The notes beneath the pieces were generated by a model, which ran no database searches, had not been told where the DNA came from, and saw nothing but the letters and a program-made list of their open reading frames with translations. Shown here piece by piece: positions 23,885-32,418 of a stretch of 38,550 nt of DNA (positions are counted from its first letter, which is position 1; each line of letters starts with the position of its first letter). The DNA is from Sphingomonadaceae bacterium. GTDB taxonomy: Bacteria; Pseudomonadota; Alphaproteobacteria; Sphingomonadales; Sphingomonadaceae. The translations under genes and the position numbers were made by a program. The stretch spans positions 1-38,550 of the forward strand of contig JACVCM010000020.1 of the NCBI GenBank assembly GCA_016742125.1, in the 5' to 3' direction.

Positions 23885-25524
23885 GCACCGAGTTCATGCA
23901 GACATGGGTTTTCGATAGTCTGCTGGTCACGACATTGTTGATGGGGGCGATATTGCTGGTGCGGCGGCCAGTCGCCAAAGCATTCGGTCCCGGTGTCGCC
24001 TACGCCCTCTGGCTCATCCCGGCGGCGCGGCTTCTTATGCCAAGCCTGGAGGGTGCGCCTGTTGAAGCGGCTGGAGATGCCCAATGGGTTCGCGATGCCG
24101 TGCGCGAATCCATGCTGTCGGGAATTCCTGCGTCGGATTCGGTTGTGGCCACGGCAACCGAAATACCCACCGCAACCATAGACTGGGCGGCCCTTGGCCT
24201 GACCTTCTGGCTGGGCGGCGCGGCGCTCTTTTTCATCATCCAGATGATCCGTTACGCATCGATGCGCGACGACCTGCTATCCGAAGCCGAGGAAATCGCA
24301 TCGATTGATGGCGTGAAAGTTGTCGCCTCGGACCAGGTCGCCGGGCCGCTGGCCTTCGGCTTGTTCAAACGCTACATCGCCGTGCCACACGACTTCGTCA
24401 AAACCTATTCGCCTGCCGAGCGCGAACTGGCAATCGCGCATGAGATGGCGCATCACAAATCCGGTGATCTATTCGCCAATCTGGCCGCCTTCATCGTCCT
24501 GTGCCTGCAATGGTTCAATCCTGTTGCCTGGATGAGCTGGAATGCCTTCCGCTTCGATCAGGAGGCGGCGTGCGACGCGCGTGTGCTGGCGGGTAAAGGC
24601 GCCGAAGACCGGGTGATTTATGGCCAGGCGCTCGCCCGTACTGCGTTCGATGGCGTGCCAACCTTTGCCACCGCGCTGAACTCGCCCAAAACGATAATAG
24701 AAAGATTGAGGAGGTTGAACATGAAGGACGCCAGCACAAAGCGCCGGATTTTCGGGAAACTGGGCATTTTTACTGCCGCAGCCCTGATCCTGCCGCTGAC
24801 CGCGACGGTTGTGCCTGCCGTGGTCGCACAGGAAGCAGGGAAATCTGCCGACGCCGCAGGTAAACCGGAGACAGTAAAACGGTCCGTGAAAGTCATTCGC
24901 CTCAACCGCGACGGAAAGGACGTACATGTAATCGCTCATGATGGCGATGGCAAGGAAGTTACCAAGGTCGACAGGGACGGTAAAACGTTCATCTTCCGCA
25001 CTGACAAGCAATTGTCGGAAGACGAAGTCGAGAAGATGGTTGCAGAGGCCGAAAAATCCCGCGAGGAAGCTGAGCGGGCGTTGGCAGATATGGACATTCC
25101 GGACGCTCCTTCCCCGCCCCCTCCACCCGTAGCGCCCGCGCATATGTCCGCCGACATTGCGCACGCCCGCGCTGCGGCAGAGTTGGGTCGGGTCGAGGCA
25201 ATGCGTGCAATGCGCAATATGAACATATCTTCCTACATTCCAGATATCGACATTCGCGAAACTACGAAAAACTGTAAGCAGGGAGAGCCTGTATCCACCG
25301 ATGTCATCGGCTTTGACGGCCAGCACAAATCCCGCGTTCGCGTTGTTATGTGCGGTAAGGGTCAGGCCAAGCTGGCCCGGCTCGAAGCGATCAAAGGCAT
25401 GCGCGACGCACGCAGCGAAATCAGCGAAGACCGGGACATCCCGGAAAGAGTTCGCAAGGATGTGATCGAAAAGCTCGAACAACAGATCCGTAAGCTCGAA
25501 GCTGAAGCGGACAGAAAAGACTAA
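23881..25524 (+). CDS. M56-family (BlaR1-like) membrane metallopeptidase with non-penicillin-binding C-terminal region
   Basis: A 547-aa protein with membrane segments near residues 10-27, 38-53, 103-123 and 285-308, and a cytoplasmic zinc-peptidase domain. The zinc site is HEMAH (187-191) with Glu228 in DQEAACDARVL as third ligand. The part after residue 308 should be periplasmic. It has no penicillin-binding SxxK domain but a charged region, a strand-rich stretch (VKVIRLNRDGKDVHVIAHDG), a helix, a proline run (SPPPPPVAP), and two cysteines (NCKQGE, VMCGKG) in a small C-terminal domain. It therefore senses something other than beta-lactams by the usual means. It is coupled to the repressor gene by a 4-nt overlap. 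Confidence 0.9.
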   Translation: MSTEFMQTWVFDSLLVTTLLMGAILLVRRPVAKAFGPGVAYALWLIPAARLLMPSLEGAPVEAAGDAQWVRDAVRESMLSGIPASDSVVATATEIPTATIDWAALGLTFWLGGAALFFIIQMIRYASMRDDLLSEAEEIASIDGVKVVASDQVAGPLAFGLFKRYIAVPHDFVKTYSPAERELAIAHEMAHHKSGDLFANLAAFIVLCLQWFNPVAWMSWNAFRFDQEAACDARVLAGKGAEDRVIYGQALARTAFDGVPTFATALNSPKTIIERLRRLNMKDASTKRRIFGKLGIFTAAALILPLTATVVPAVVAQEAGKSADAAGKPETVKRSVKVIRLNRDGKDVHVIAHDGDGKEVTKVDRDGKTFIFRTDKQLSEDEVEKMVAEAEKSREEAERALADMDIPDAPSPPPPPVAPAHMSADIAHARAAAELGRVEAMRAMRNMNISSYIPDIDIRETTKNCKQGEPVSTDVIGFDGQHKSRVRVVMCGKGQAKLARLEAIKGMRDARSEISEDRDIPERVRKDVIEKLEQQIRKLEAEADRKD

Positions 25525-25539
25525 CAGGGTAACTCACGA

Positions 25540-25605
25540 CAGAACCCCCAGCTCCCCTTTTCGGTTCTGGTGGGGCGGCCTTCACGGTGGCCGCCCCATT
25601 TTTTT
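25540..25605 (+). terminator. double hairpin terminator
   Basis: CAGAACC (25540-25546) pairs with GGTTCTG (25563-25569), and TGGGGCGGCC (25571-25580) pairs with GGCCGCCCCA (25589-25598), followed by seven T residues. The second hairpin is a strong terminator for the M56 gene. It ends one base before the stop of the convergent M16 gene. Confidence 0.85.
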
Positions 25606-25606
25606 G

Positions 25607-28504
25607 TTAGCCCGCCTGCTGTGCAGCGATGGTCTTGCTCAATATCCGAAAGTCGCGACGACGGTCATCGGTCAGATATTGCTGCGCGGTTGCGTGCAGT
25701 TCGGCCGGGGTAATTTCGTTCAGCATTTTTCGCATCTGACGCACCCGCTCCAGCCGGGCTGGATCGCCCTGGGCCTGTGCAATGGCCGCCTGCCAGAATT
25801 TGTTTTCGCGGGACTCGCGATCGAATTTCTCGACTAGCGGTTTTCTGGCCCGCAACAGCAGATCGTCGCTAATAGGCTTCTCCCGCATTTCAGCGGCCAC
25901 TCGGCCAATCGCCGCGTTCACCGTCTCCATCTTGGATGGATCGGCGACGATATCGACCGAGATGTAACCAAAGTCAGGAAACACATCAGATGCAAAGGCG
26001 CTGGTAATCGGCGAATAGGTTGCGCCCAATTCTTCGCGAACCAGGTCGGTCAACCGTATTTGCATCACGTCGGCCAACAATTTGCGTTTGGTGTCCGACC
26101 GCATGTCGTTATCGTCTGTGGTGGCCCAGCGTACGGACACAACAGCCTGGTCATCTTTACCTGCATGGGTCAGCACAATCGGCTCGGCGGTTGTGGCTGG
26201 AATGGCAATCTTGAGGGCGTCTGCTGGCAGCGCAGGAATTTTGCCGGACCGTTCCAAAGCGCCGAATGTTCTCGCAACGATATCGATGGCCTTGGTCTCG
26301 TCGATATCCCCGGCAAGACTGATTTCGACGGCCCCATTCTTCAGCTGGGGCAGAAGATAGGTCTTCAACTCCGTGACATTGCGAGCCAGCAGTTCTTCAT
26401 TCTCGGGAATCCCGAAACGTCCGTCGCCACTCGCCATCAAGCGCGGAATCTTGACTTGGGAAAGACCGATAGGATTGGCTGCAAGCTGCCCTGTGAAACC
26501 CGGAACCAGATTGGCCCATAGCGTGTCTGCCTCCGGCCGGTAGCCAAAGGCACTAACATAGGCCGCGAGCAGTTTCATCTGCATTTCGATGTCCGCAGGC
26601 GTGGTAACGCCAGCCTGCCCGACATGGCTGTCACTGATGTACAAGCCATTCGCGACGGTATGACCGGCAAGCGCCTGACGCAATTCGTTCGCGTCATGCG
26701 CTTCGAGCGCAGCGGTTGCCGCCATTGATGACATGAACAGGTTGAGCCCGGGCTTATCCGCCGGAAAACCGCGCGATCCGACCCCGACCCGCAAGCCGAA
26801 GGCTATTTTGCCGGGCTCAAAGTCGGTACGCTTGAGGTTCAGCATAACTCCATTGGCAAAGCGCACCGTGCGGATATCGAGATCCGGGATTTTCTTGTCG
26901 GAGACGACCTTTCCGGCTGGACCGAAGCTGTCATAGGCAAATGCCTTAGCGACGGCTTCGGCAGGCGCTGTCACGGCAACTTTCATGCTCTCCTGCAACG
27001 TCGCCATCACTGTCTTTTCCAGATCGGGTATCGGCTCTTTAGTGGAGATATGGAAATGGCTTGAACCTTCTGACCACGCCTTTCGCAAGGCGGCGTTAAC
27101 CGCATCGCGGGTGATCGACGGCTTTATCGTGTTGAAAAGTGCAAGTCTCGCCTCCGGCGTATCGGCAACGGCCTTCTCCTCAAGGGTCGCAACGATGGCA
27201 TCGGCAATTTGCCCGCTGGGCAGGGCGGATGCCTGTGCCGCTGCTGTCTTGAGCTGGTTTTCCTGATTGGCGAGCGCTTCCGCGACCTCTGCATCAGTTA
27301 CGCCATGGGTCAGTGCGCGCCGCAATTCCTGCTCGGCAACCGTGACCGCACCTTTCCAGTCTCCTTCTTTCCCGTTGACCGACATGGCGCTGGCATTTGC
27401 GGCATAGAAGAAATCGGTTTTGACGGCATAGCCCCCCGAAATACGAGTGTCTTTTTCCAGCGCGATTTTCTGAAGTCGCTGTGAAAGTACGGCGCCGGCA
27501 ACCGCATCGATCGCCTTTTCGGTGCGCGTGGCCTTGTTGTCGCCTTTCGCGCTATAGGGTCGCATCATATAGATGTCGGCCTTCACAGGGATTGAGGGGT
27601 CAACAAAATTGTGGATGTTGAATGGTTTGCTGGTATCCAGCTTGCCACGGTTCTGAGGGATAACTGCCGCTTTGTTCGGTTTCCAAGATGTAAAGCGCGC
27701 CTTTATCTTTGCTTCGATGATGGCGGGATCGAAGTCTCCGACCAACACCAGCGTCGCATTGTCGGGTCGGTAGTAGCGACGGTAAAAGCTGCGGATGGTA
27801 TCGGCCGATACATTTGCCAGCACCGCCGCAGTGCCAATGGGAAAGCGGGAGCCAAATGGCGTGCCAGGCATGACATCGGACAATTGCTGTTTCGCCTGGC
27901 GCAGTTGCGGGGAATTACGTGTTTGCATTTCGGATAGCACCACACCGCGTTCACGGTCCAATGCAGCCGGCGAGATTGTCAGCTCACTTGCGGTTTCGCG
28001 CATCAGCATCAGCGCAGCGTCGACCATTTCGTCGTCCGTGCGCGGGATTTCGAGCATGTAGATTGTTTCGTCGAACTTTGTAACTGCATTGGTATCGGGC
28101 CCGAAGGCAAGACCAAGCCGTTCCAGCATCTTGACCATCTCACCCTCGGGGACGTTGGTCGAGCCGTTGAAGGCCATATGTTCGAGCAGATGGGCGATGC
28201 CCAGTTCATTTTCCGCCTCGGCGATCGAACCAACGCCAATCCGCAACCGCACCGATGCACCGCCTTTTGGCGTCTGGTTTTGACGGATGGCATATTTCAT
28301 CCCATTTGGAAGCACACCATAGCGGATGGCGGGATCGGGCGTCAGGTCGTTGGCTGGATGGCCCCACGCGTTGCTAGCCGTTTTCTGTTCAGTCGGCTGC
28401 GCAGGGGGCTGTGCCTGAGCGGCCAGAGGCGCAATGCACAGTGCAATGCTGATCGCCAGGGATGAAGCCCGACCGAATTTTGCTATGGAACATGTTATCT
28501 GCAT
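25607..28504 (-). CDS. secreted M16-family zinc metallopeptidase, two-domain (PqqL-like)
   Basis: A 965-aa protein with a signal peptide ending APLAAQAQ, then two M16 halves. The N-terminal half holds the inverted zinc motif HLLEH (105-109), with the third ligand in the downstream ERGVVLSEMQTR region. The second half (from about residue 535, PDLDIRTVRFANGVMLNLKRTDFEPG) lacks the motif, as is usual for the inactive clamshell half. Length and layout resemble PqqL and other large periplasmic M16 peptidases. Substrates are probably peptides in the envelope. Its promoter should lie in the AT-rich sequence at 28530-28575. Confidence 0.92.
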   Translation of the reverse strand: MQITCSIAKFGRASSLAISIALCIAPLAAQAQPPAQPTEQKTASNAWGHPANDLTPDPAIRYGVLPNGMKYAIRQNQTPKGGASVRLRIGVGSIAEAENELGIAHLLEHMAFNGSTNVPEGEMVKMLERLGLAFGPDTNAVTKFDETIYMLEIPRTDDEMVDAALMLMRETASELTISPAALDRERGVVLSEMQTRNSPQLRQAKQQLSDVMPGTPFGSRFPIGTAAVLANVSADTIRSFYRRYYRPDNATLVLVGDFDPAIIEAKIKARFTSWKPNKAAVIPQNRGKLDTSKPFNIHNFVDPSIPVKADIYMMRPYSAKGDNKATRTEKAIDAVAGAVLSQRLQKIALEKDTRISGGYAVKTDFFYAANASAMSVNGKEGDWKGAVTVAEQELRRALTHGVTDAEVAEALANQENQLKTAAAQASALPSGQIADAIVATLEEKAVADTPEARLALFNTIKPSITRDAVNAALRKAWSEGSSHFHISTKEPIPDLEKTVMATLQESMKVAVTAPAEAVAKAFAYDSFGPAGKVVSDKKIPDLDIRTVRFANGVMLNLKRTDFEPGKIAFGLRVGVGSRGFPADKPGLNLFMSSMAATAALEAHDANELRQALAGHTVANGLYISDSHVGQAGVTTPADIEMQMKLLAAYVSAFGYRPEADTLWANLVPGFTGQLAANPIGLSQVKIPRLMASGDGRFGIPENEELLARNVTELKTYLLPQLKNGAVEISLAGDIDETKAIDIVARTFGALERSGKIPALPADALKIAIPATTAEPIVLTHAGKDDQAVVSVRWATTDDNDMRSDTKRKLLADVMQIRLTDLVREELGATYSPITSAFASDVFPDFGYISVDIVADPSKMETVNAAIGRVAAEMREKPISDDLLLRARKPLVEKFDRESRENKFWQAAIAQAQGDPARLERVRQMRKMLNEITPAELHATAQQYLTDDRRRDFRILSKTIAAQQAG

Positions 28505-28670
28505 GATGCGCTCCCTGAAGCGGTAGATGTCCAGAGCTCTTTACTTACTTATCAAGTATTCTTTACATTTCTTTCGACGAACGACATAGTCGCAGCCATG
28601 AACGACGCTCTGCTGGGTTCATGCCGATAAAGCGCTTTGGTTAGCCACGTGCCTGCGCCATAGTGCGGCA

Positions 28671-29585
28671 ATGAACTGGCCAGATAGCATTTACGCAGGT
28701 GAAACAGAAACCCACGAACCTTTGGTACGGAGGGTCTTGGCACCAAATCCGTCGCCTTACACCTATACCGGCACGCAAACCTGGCTGGTGGGGGCCGGCA
28801 GCGATGTCGCGGTAATCGATCCCGGCCCAACCGGAAGCGGAAAGAGCATCGGCGACCCTGCGGACATCAATGGCGAGGGTCATGTCGAAGCCATATTGCG
28901 CGCGATCAAGGGACAGCGCGTGACGGCGATCCTGTGCACGCATACCCACCGCGATCATTCGCCGGCAGCGGCACCGTTGAAGGTCGCGACCGGCGCCCCG
29001 ATTGTAGGATGCGCACCGCTGATGCTCAAGGACGACGGCCCGCGCGCGGACAGTGCCTTCGATCCAGACTATTCGCCAGATCGAATATTGACCGATGGCG
29101 ATCGGATCTCGGGCGAGGGCTGGACCATCGAGGCTGTCGCCACCCCCGGCCACACCAGCAATCACCTCTGCTATTCGCTCGTAGAGACGGGCGCGCTGTT
29201 CACCGGCGACCATGTCATGAAATGGTCGACCAGCGTGGTCAGCCCTCCCGACGGCGACATGAGCGCCTATATGGCCAGCTTGCAAAAGCTCTACGACCGG
29301 GATGACCGTGCTTATTACCCTGCGCACGGCCCGGCCGTCGACAATCCCCGCCAGCTTGTGCGCGGTATGATCGGGCACCGGCGGCAGCGCGAGCGGCAGA
29401 TACTGAAGCTGCTGGAAGCAGGCGAGGGCCACATCCCCAACATGGTTGCGTCAATGTACAAAGGTCTGGATCCGCGCCTGACGGGTGCGGCCGGCCGGTC
29501 GGTGCTGGCGCACCTTGTCGACTTGCAAAATCAGGGAAGGGTTGCGTTACAGGGCGATAGCTGGCGGCTGAACATTGCCGCTTGA
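28671..29585 (+). CDS. MBL-fold metallohydrolase (LACTB2-like)
   Basis: A 304-aa cytoplasmic protein of the metallo-beta-lactamase fold. The metal motif THTHRDHSP places His91, His93, Asp95 and His96. Further ligands are in TPGHTSNHLCYS and FTGDHVMKWS, followed by YYPAHGP. A C-terminal winged-helix-like segment (residues 230-304, HRRQRERQILKLLEAG...) is characteristic of the LACTB2 group, some of which are RNases. The substrate cannot be named; it is not a beta-lactamase. It is divergent from the M16 gene with 166 nt between starts. Confidence 0.88.
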   Translation: MNWPDSIYAGETETHEPLVRRVLAPNPSPYTYTGTQTWLVGAGSDVAVIDPGPTGSGKSIGDPADINGEGHVEAILRAIKGQRVTAILCTHTHRDHSPAAAPLKVATGAPIVGCAPLMLKDDGPRADSAFDPDYSPDRILTDGDRISGEGWTIEAVATPGHTSNHLCYSLVETGALFTGDHVMKWSTSVVSPPDGDMSAYMASLQKLYDRDDRAYYPAHGPAVDNPRQLVRGMIGHRRQRERQILKLLEAGEGHIPNMVASMYKGLDPRLTGAAGRSVLAHLVDLQNQGRVALQGDSWRLNIAA

Positions 29586-29652
29586 GGTGCCGACGTCAGG
29601 ATGATAATCCCCCGACAGGGTCGCGTTCCTTATCAGAGGGGAGGGAGGAATC

Positions 29653-30420
29653 ATGGCCACGTTAGCGCCTTCGCAAATCGAAAGAGGCACGGCCGACAAT
29701 TTTTTTCGTAACATGGCGATCGCAATGGCGGCAGTCATTGTTGCGGGATTTTCCACGCAATATCTGACGGGCCGTTCGACCTTTGCCGCGCGTCCGCTGG
29801 TCCACATGCACGGCATCGCTTTCATGGGCTGGGTCGCCCTGTTCGTTGCACAATCATGGCTGGCCACGCGGGGTTCGATGGCACTGCATCGGACACTTGG
29901 CTGGATCGGTGCTGGCTGGGTGGTTGTCATGGTGCTGCTCAGTTTTCTTATCATTATCGATGTCACGCAGCGCGGAACAGCGCCCTTCTTTTTCCTGCCA
30001 CAGCATTTCCTGATCGCCAATCCGATGACTGCCCTGGTGTTTGCGTTGCTGACCGCCGCTGCCATTCGCATGCGCAGGCAAAGCGATTGGCATATGCGGT
30101 TACACATATCTGCCATGGTGGCGATCATCGGCCCGGGTTTCGGGCGGTTGCTGCCCATGCCTTTGCTCGTTCCCTATGCTTTCGAGGTCACTGGCCTGGT
30201 AGGCATGCTCTTTATTGTGGCCGGAATGGTGCGTGACCGAATACGGCTCGGGCATGTCCACAAGGCTTGGTGGCTCGGACTGGCGGCAAATCTGGCGGTC
30301 ATTCCGCTCTCGGCAGCGATCGTCTATTCGCCAGTCGGCGACGCAATCTACGCGGCAGTGACTGCAGGACATCCGGGGGCGGACTTGCCGGGGCTCGAAT
30401 TTTCTCCTCCGCCATTGTAA
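29653..30420 (+). CDS. polytopic membrane protein, unknown function (255 aa)
   Basis: About seven hydrophobic segments are visible (near 18-38, 47-68, 80-104, 118-138, 146-166, 172-192, 203-227). Histidines sit at the membrane face: HMHG in the second segment, LHRTLGW, PQHF, and WHMRLHIS. Paired histidines in a bundle of this kind can bind heme or metals, which is inference only. A strong GGGAGGGAGG site precedes the ATG. I do not recognise the family with certainty. The gene is 28 nt upstream of the DUF4230 gene and may share its transcript. Confidence 0.8.
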   Translation: MATLAPSQIERGTADNFFRNMAIAMAAVIVAGFSTQYLTGRSTFAARPLVHMHGIAFMGWVALFVAQSWLATRGSMALHRTLGWIGAGWVVVMVLLSFLIIIDVTQRGTAPFFFLPQHFLIANPMTALVFALLTAAAIRMRRQSDWHMRLHISAMVAIIGPGFGRLLPMPLLVPYAFEVTGLVGMLFIVAGMVRDRIRLGHVHKAWWLGLAANLAVIPLSAAIVYSPVGDAIYAAVTAGHPGADLPGLEFSPPPL

Positions 30421-30448
30421 CCGCCTGCCGCCGGACTATGTTGCGGCG

Positions 30449-31111
30449 ATGACAAATAACCGCTTTTTCGTGCCGGTTCTGGCGATACTGGCGATCATTG
30501 TCGCTTTGCTCTGGTGGAGCGCGCGCGACGAAGGTCTCGATGCGCAGACCGTCGCCAGCGCCAGCCTGGAAGGTATCCGCGAACAGAACCGGCTGTCGGC
30601 CTTTGCTGCAAACTACGCCGCTGTCGTGACAAGCGAGCAGCAGCGCTTCGGTCTGTCGGCCAAGAAGACGCTGATCATGCAGGGGCTGGTCCGCTATGAA
30701 GTCGATATGGCGAAGCTGACCGAGGATGACGTCCGCTGGGATGCGGCCTCTAAAACGCTGAGCGTGAAGATCCCGCCCATCGAAATCGCGCGTCCGCAGA
30801 TCGATCTGAACTCGATCCAGGAATATGGCGACGGCGGTATTTTGACGGCGTTGACCAACGCTGAAGATGTGCTCGACGATGCCAATCGCACCAAGGGGCA
30901 GGCCGAACTGGTACGGCAGGCGCGCGGGGCTGTGCCGATGCGTCTCGCCCGTGACGCCTTTAAACGGGCGATTGCACAGAATTTTCAGGTTCCGTTGCGC
31001 GCCGCCGGGCTGGATGCCAAGGTTGAAGCCTATTTTGCCGATGAGCTGGGCGGTAATGTTACAACGCGATGGGATGAATCGACGCCGCTCGGTGAGATTT
31101 TGAAACAATAA
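30449..31111 (+). CDS. DUF4230-domain protein, membrane-anchored
   Basis: A 220-aa protein with one N-terminal membrane anchor (FFVPVLAILAIIVALLWW, residues 6-23) followed by a DUF4230-like domain. The domain includes a helical start (LEGIREQNRLSAFAANYAAVV), the strand pair LIMQGLVRYEVDM and TLSVKIPPIEIARPQID, and a long helical region with a conserved-looking RLARDAFKRAIAQNF. Function is unknown in the family. The gene lies 28 nt after the membrane-protein gene, and a palindromic repeat separates it from nadA. Confidence 0.8.
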   Translation: MTNNRFFVPVLAILAIIVALLWWSARDEGLDAQTVASASLEGIREQNRLSAFAANYAAVVTSEQQRFGLSAKKTLIMQGLVRYEVDMAKLTEDDVRWDAASKTLSVKIPPIEIARPQIDLNSIQEYGDGGILTALTNAEDVLDDANRTKGQAELVRQARGAVPMRLARDAFKRAIAQNFQVPLRAAGLDAKVEAYFADELGGNVTTRWDESTPLGEILKQ

Positions 31112-31115
31112 AAAT

Positions 31116-31177
31116 CTTTGTGCCTTTGTGCCCATGCGCGGAAAAAGTTTTGCGCACGAAGGTACAAAGGCACAAAG
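31116..31177. repeat. interspersed inverted repeat, CTTTGTGCC type
   Basis: CTTTGTGCCTTTGTGCC (31116-31132) and GGTACAAAGGCACAAAG (31161-31177) pair at 16 of 17 positions, with an inner stem TGCGC/GCGCA. The same words (CTTTGTGCC, GCACGAAG, GGT-CAAAG) make up the inner inverted repeat between hisS and prfA. It lies 4 nt after the DUF4230 stop and could act as a hairpin terminator or mRNA stabiliser before nadA. Confidence 0.8.
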
Positions 31178-31215
31178 AGGGTGCAAGCGCCTTTGGCGAA
31201 TTTGGAGTTGATGGA

Positions 31216-32205
31216 ATGAACGCCCCTACAAGAGAAAACTTGCAAGGTCTCGACCTGCTCGCCGAAATCAACCGGCTAAAAAGGGAGCGCAATGCCGTCA
31301 TCCTTGCGCATTATTATCAAAAGCCCGAGATTCAGGACCTTGCCGATTTTGTCGGCGACAGCCTCGAACTCAGCAAACGTGCGGCGGAGACCGACGCAGA
31401 TGTAATCGCATTTTGCGGCGTGAAGTTCATGGCGGAGACGGCGAAAATCCTGTCTCCGCAGAAAACCGTTATTCTTCCCGACATGGCCGCTGGTTGCAGC
31501 CTCGAAGACTCGTGTCCTCCCGGAAAGTTCAGGGCTTTCCGCGAAGCGAACCCGGACCATATCGCACTGACCTATATCAATTGCTCGGCAGAGGTGAAGG
31601 CGCTGTCCGACATCATTGTCACCAGCAGCAGCGCGGAAACGATCCTCAGCCAAATCCCGCAGACACAGAAAATCATCTTCGGCCCTGACCGCCATCTGGG
31701 CGGCTATCTCAGCCGCAAGTTCGGGCGTGAGATGTTGCTCTGGCCTGGCGTGTGCATAGTTCATGAGGCGTTTTCGGAAACCGAATTGCTCAAGTTGAAG
31801 GCACAGCATCCGGGCGTTCCAGTTGCCGCGCACCCCGAATGCCCGCCGCATATTATCGACCATGCCGACTATGTAGGTTCGACGAGCGGCATCCTGCAAT
31901 TCGCCAAGACTCTGGAAGGCGACACGCTGATCGTCGCCACCGAACCGCATATCATCCACCAGATGGAAAAGGCGGAACCGACCAAGACCTTCATCGGCGC
32001 GCCGGGATCCGACGGCAACTGCGCCTGTAACATTTGCCCCTATATGGCGCTCAACACGATGGAGAAGCTCTATCTCGCGCTACGCGACTTGAAACCGCAG
32101 ATCGAACTGGATGAGGACGTGCGCGTTGCCGCGAAAAGGAGTCTGGACCGGATGCTCGAGATGGCCAGCGGAACCGTCGGCAAGGGTGATTTGGGGCGGG
32201 TGTGA
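31216..32205 (+). CDS. nadA: quinolinate synthase
   Basis: A 329-aa 4Fe-4S enzyme that condenses iminoaspartate with dihydroxyacetone phosphate to quinolinate in NAD synthesis. Signatures include ILAHYYQKPEIQDLADFVGDSL and the three cluster cysteines in YINCSAEVKA, HPECPPHI and NICPYMALN. The ATG at 31216 is chosen because GGAG lies 8 nt upstream; the open frame extends to 31120 but only through the repeat. nadC, the next enzyme, is 1.4 kb downstream beyond an unrelated-looking fusion gene. nadB, which makes iminoaspartate, is not in the window. Confidence 0.95.
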   Translation: MNAPTRENLQGLDLLAEINRLKRERNAVILAHYYQKPEIQDLADFVGDSLELSKRAAETDADVIAFCGVKFMAETAKILSPQKTVILPDMAAGCSLEDSCPPGKFRAFREANPDHIALTYINCSAEVKALSDIIVTSSSAETILSQIPQTQKIIFGPDRHLGGYLSRKFGREMLLWPGVCIVHEAFSETELLKLKAQHPGVPVAAHPECPPHIIDHADYVGSTSGILQFAKTLEGDTLIVATEPHIIHQMEKAEPTKTFIGAPGSDGNCACNICPYMALNTMEKLYLALRDLKPQIELDEDVRVAAKRSLDRMLEMASGTVGKGDLGRV

Positions 32206-32418
32206 TATCTCGACCCCGGCCAATGGCGTCGATATAAGGTGCATTTTCTACGAACACATTGTATAAGTTAAAAAATTTCGAGTCGCGCAACTTAGCGGTT
32301 CGTCGTGCTCATACCCATATCCATAGGCATCCTGTCAGGAACACTGCCCGACTGGCATGCCGGATACATTGCTGAAAGCGCCGCGATTTGCCGGTGCTCA
32401 AGGTGGAGGAGTGGGTAA

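Noticed and set aside
23513..25524. Beta-lactam resistance regulation
   Set aside because: The repressor and peptidase are of the BlaI/BlaR1 families, but there is no penicillin-binding sensor domain and no beta-lactamase gene nearby; the MBL-fold gene at 28671 belongs to a different, LACTB2-like branch.
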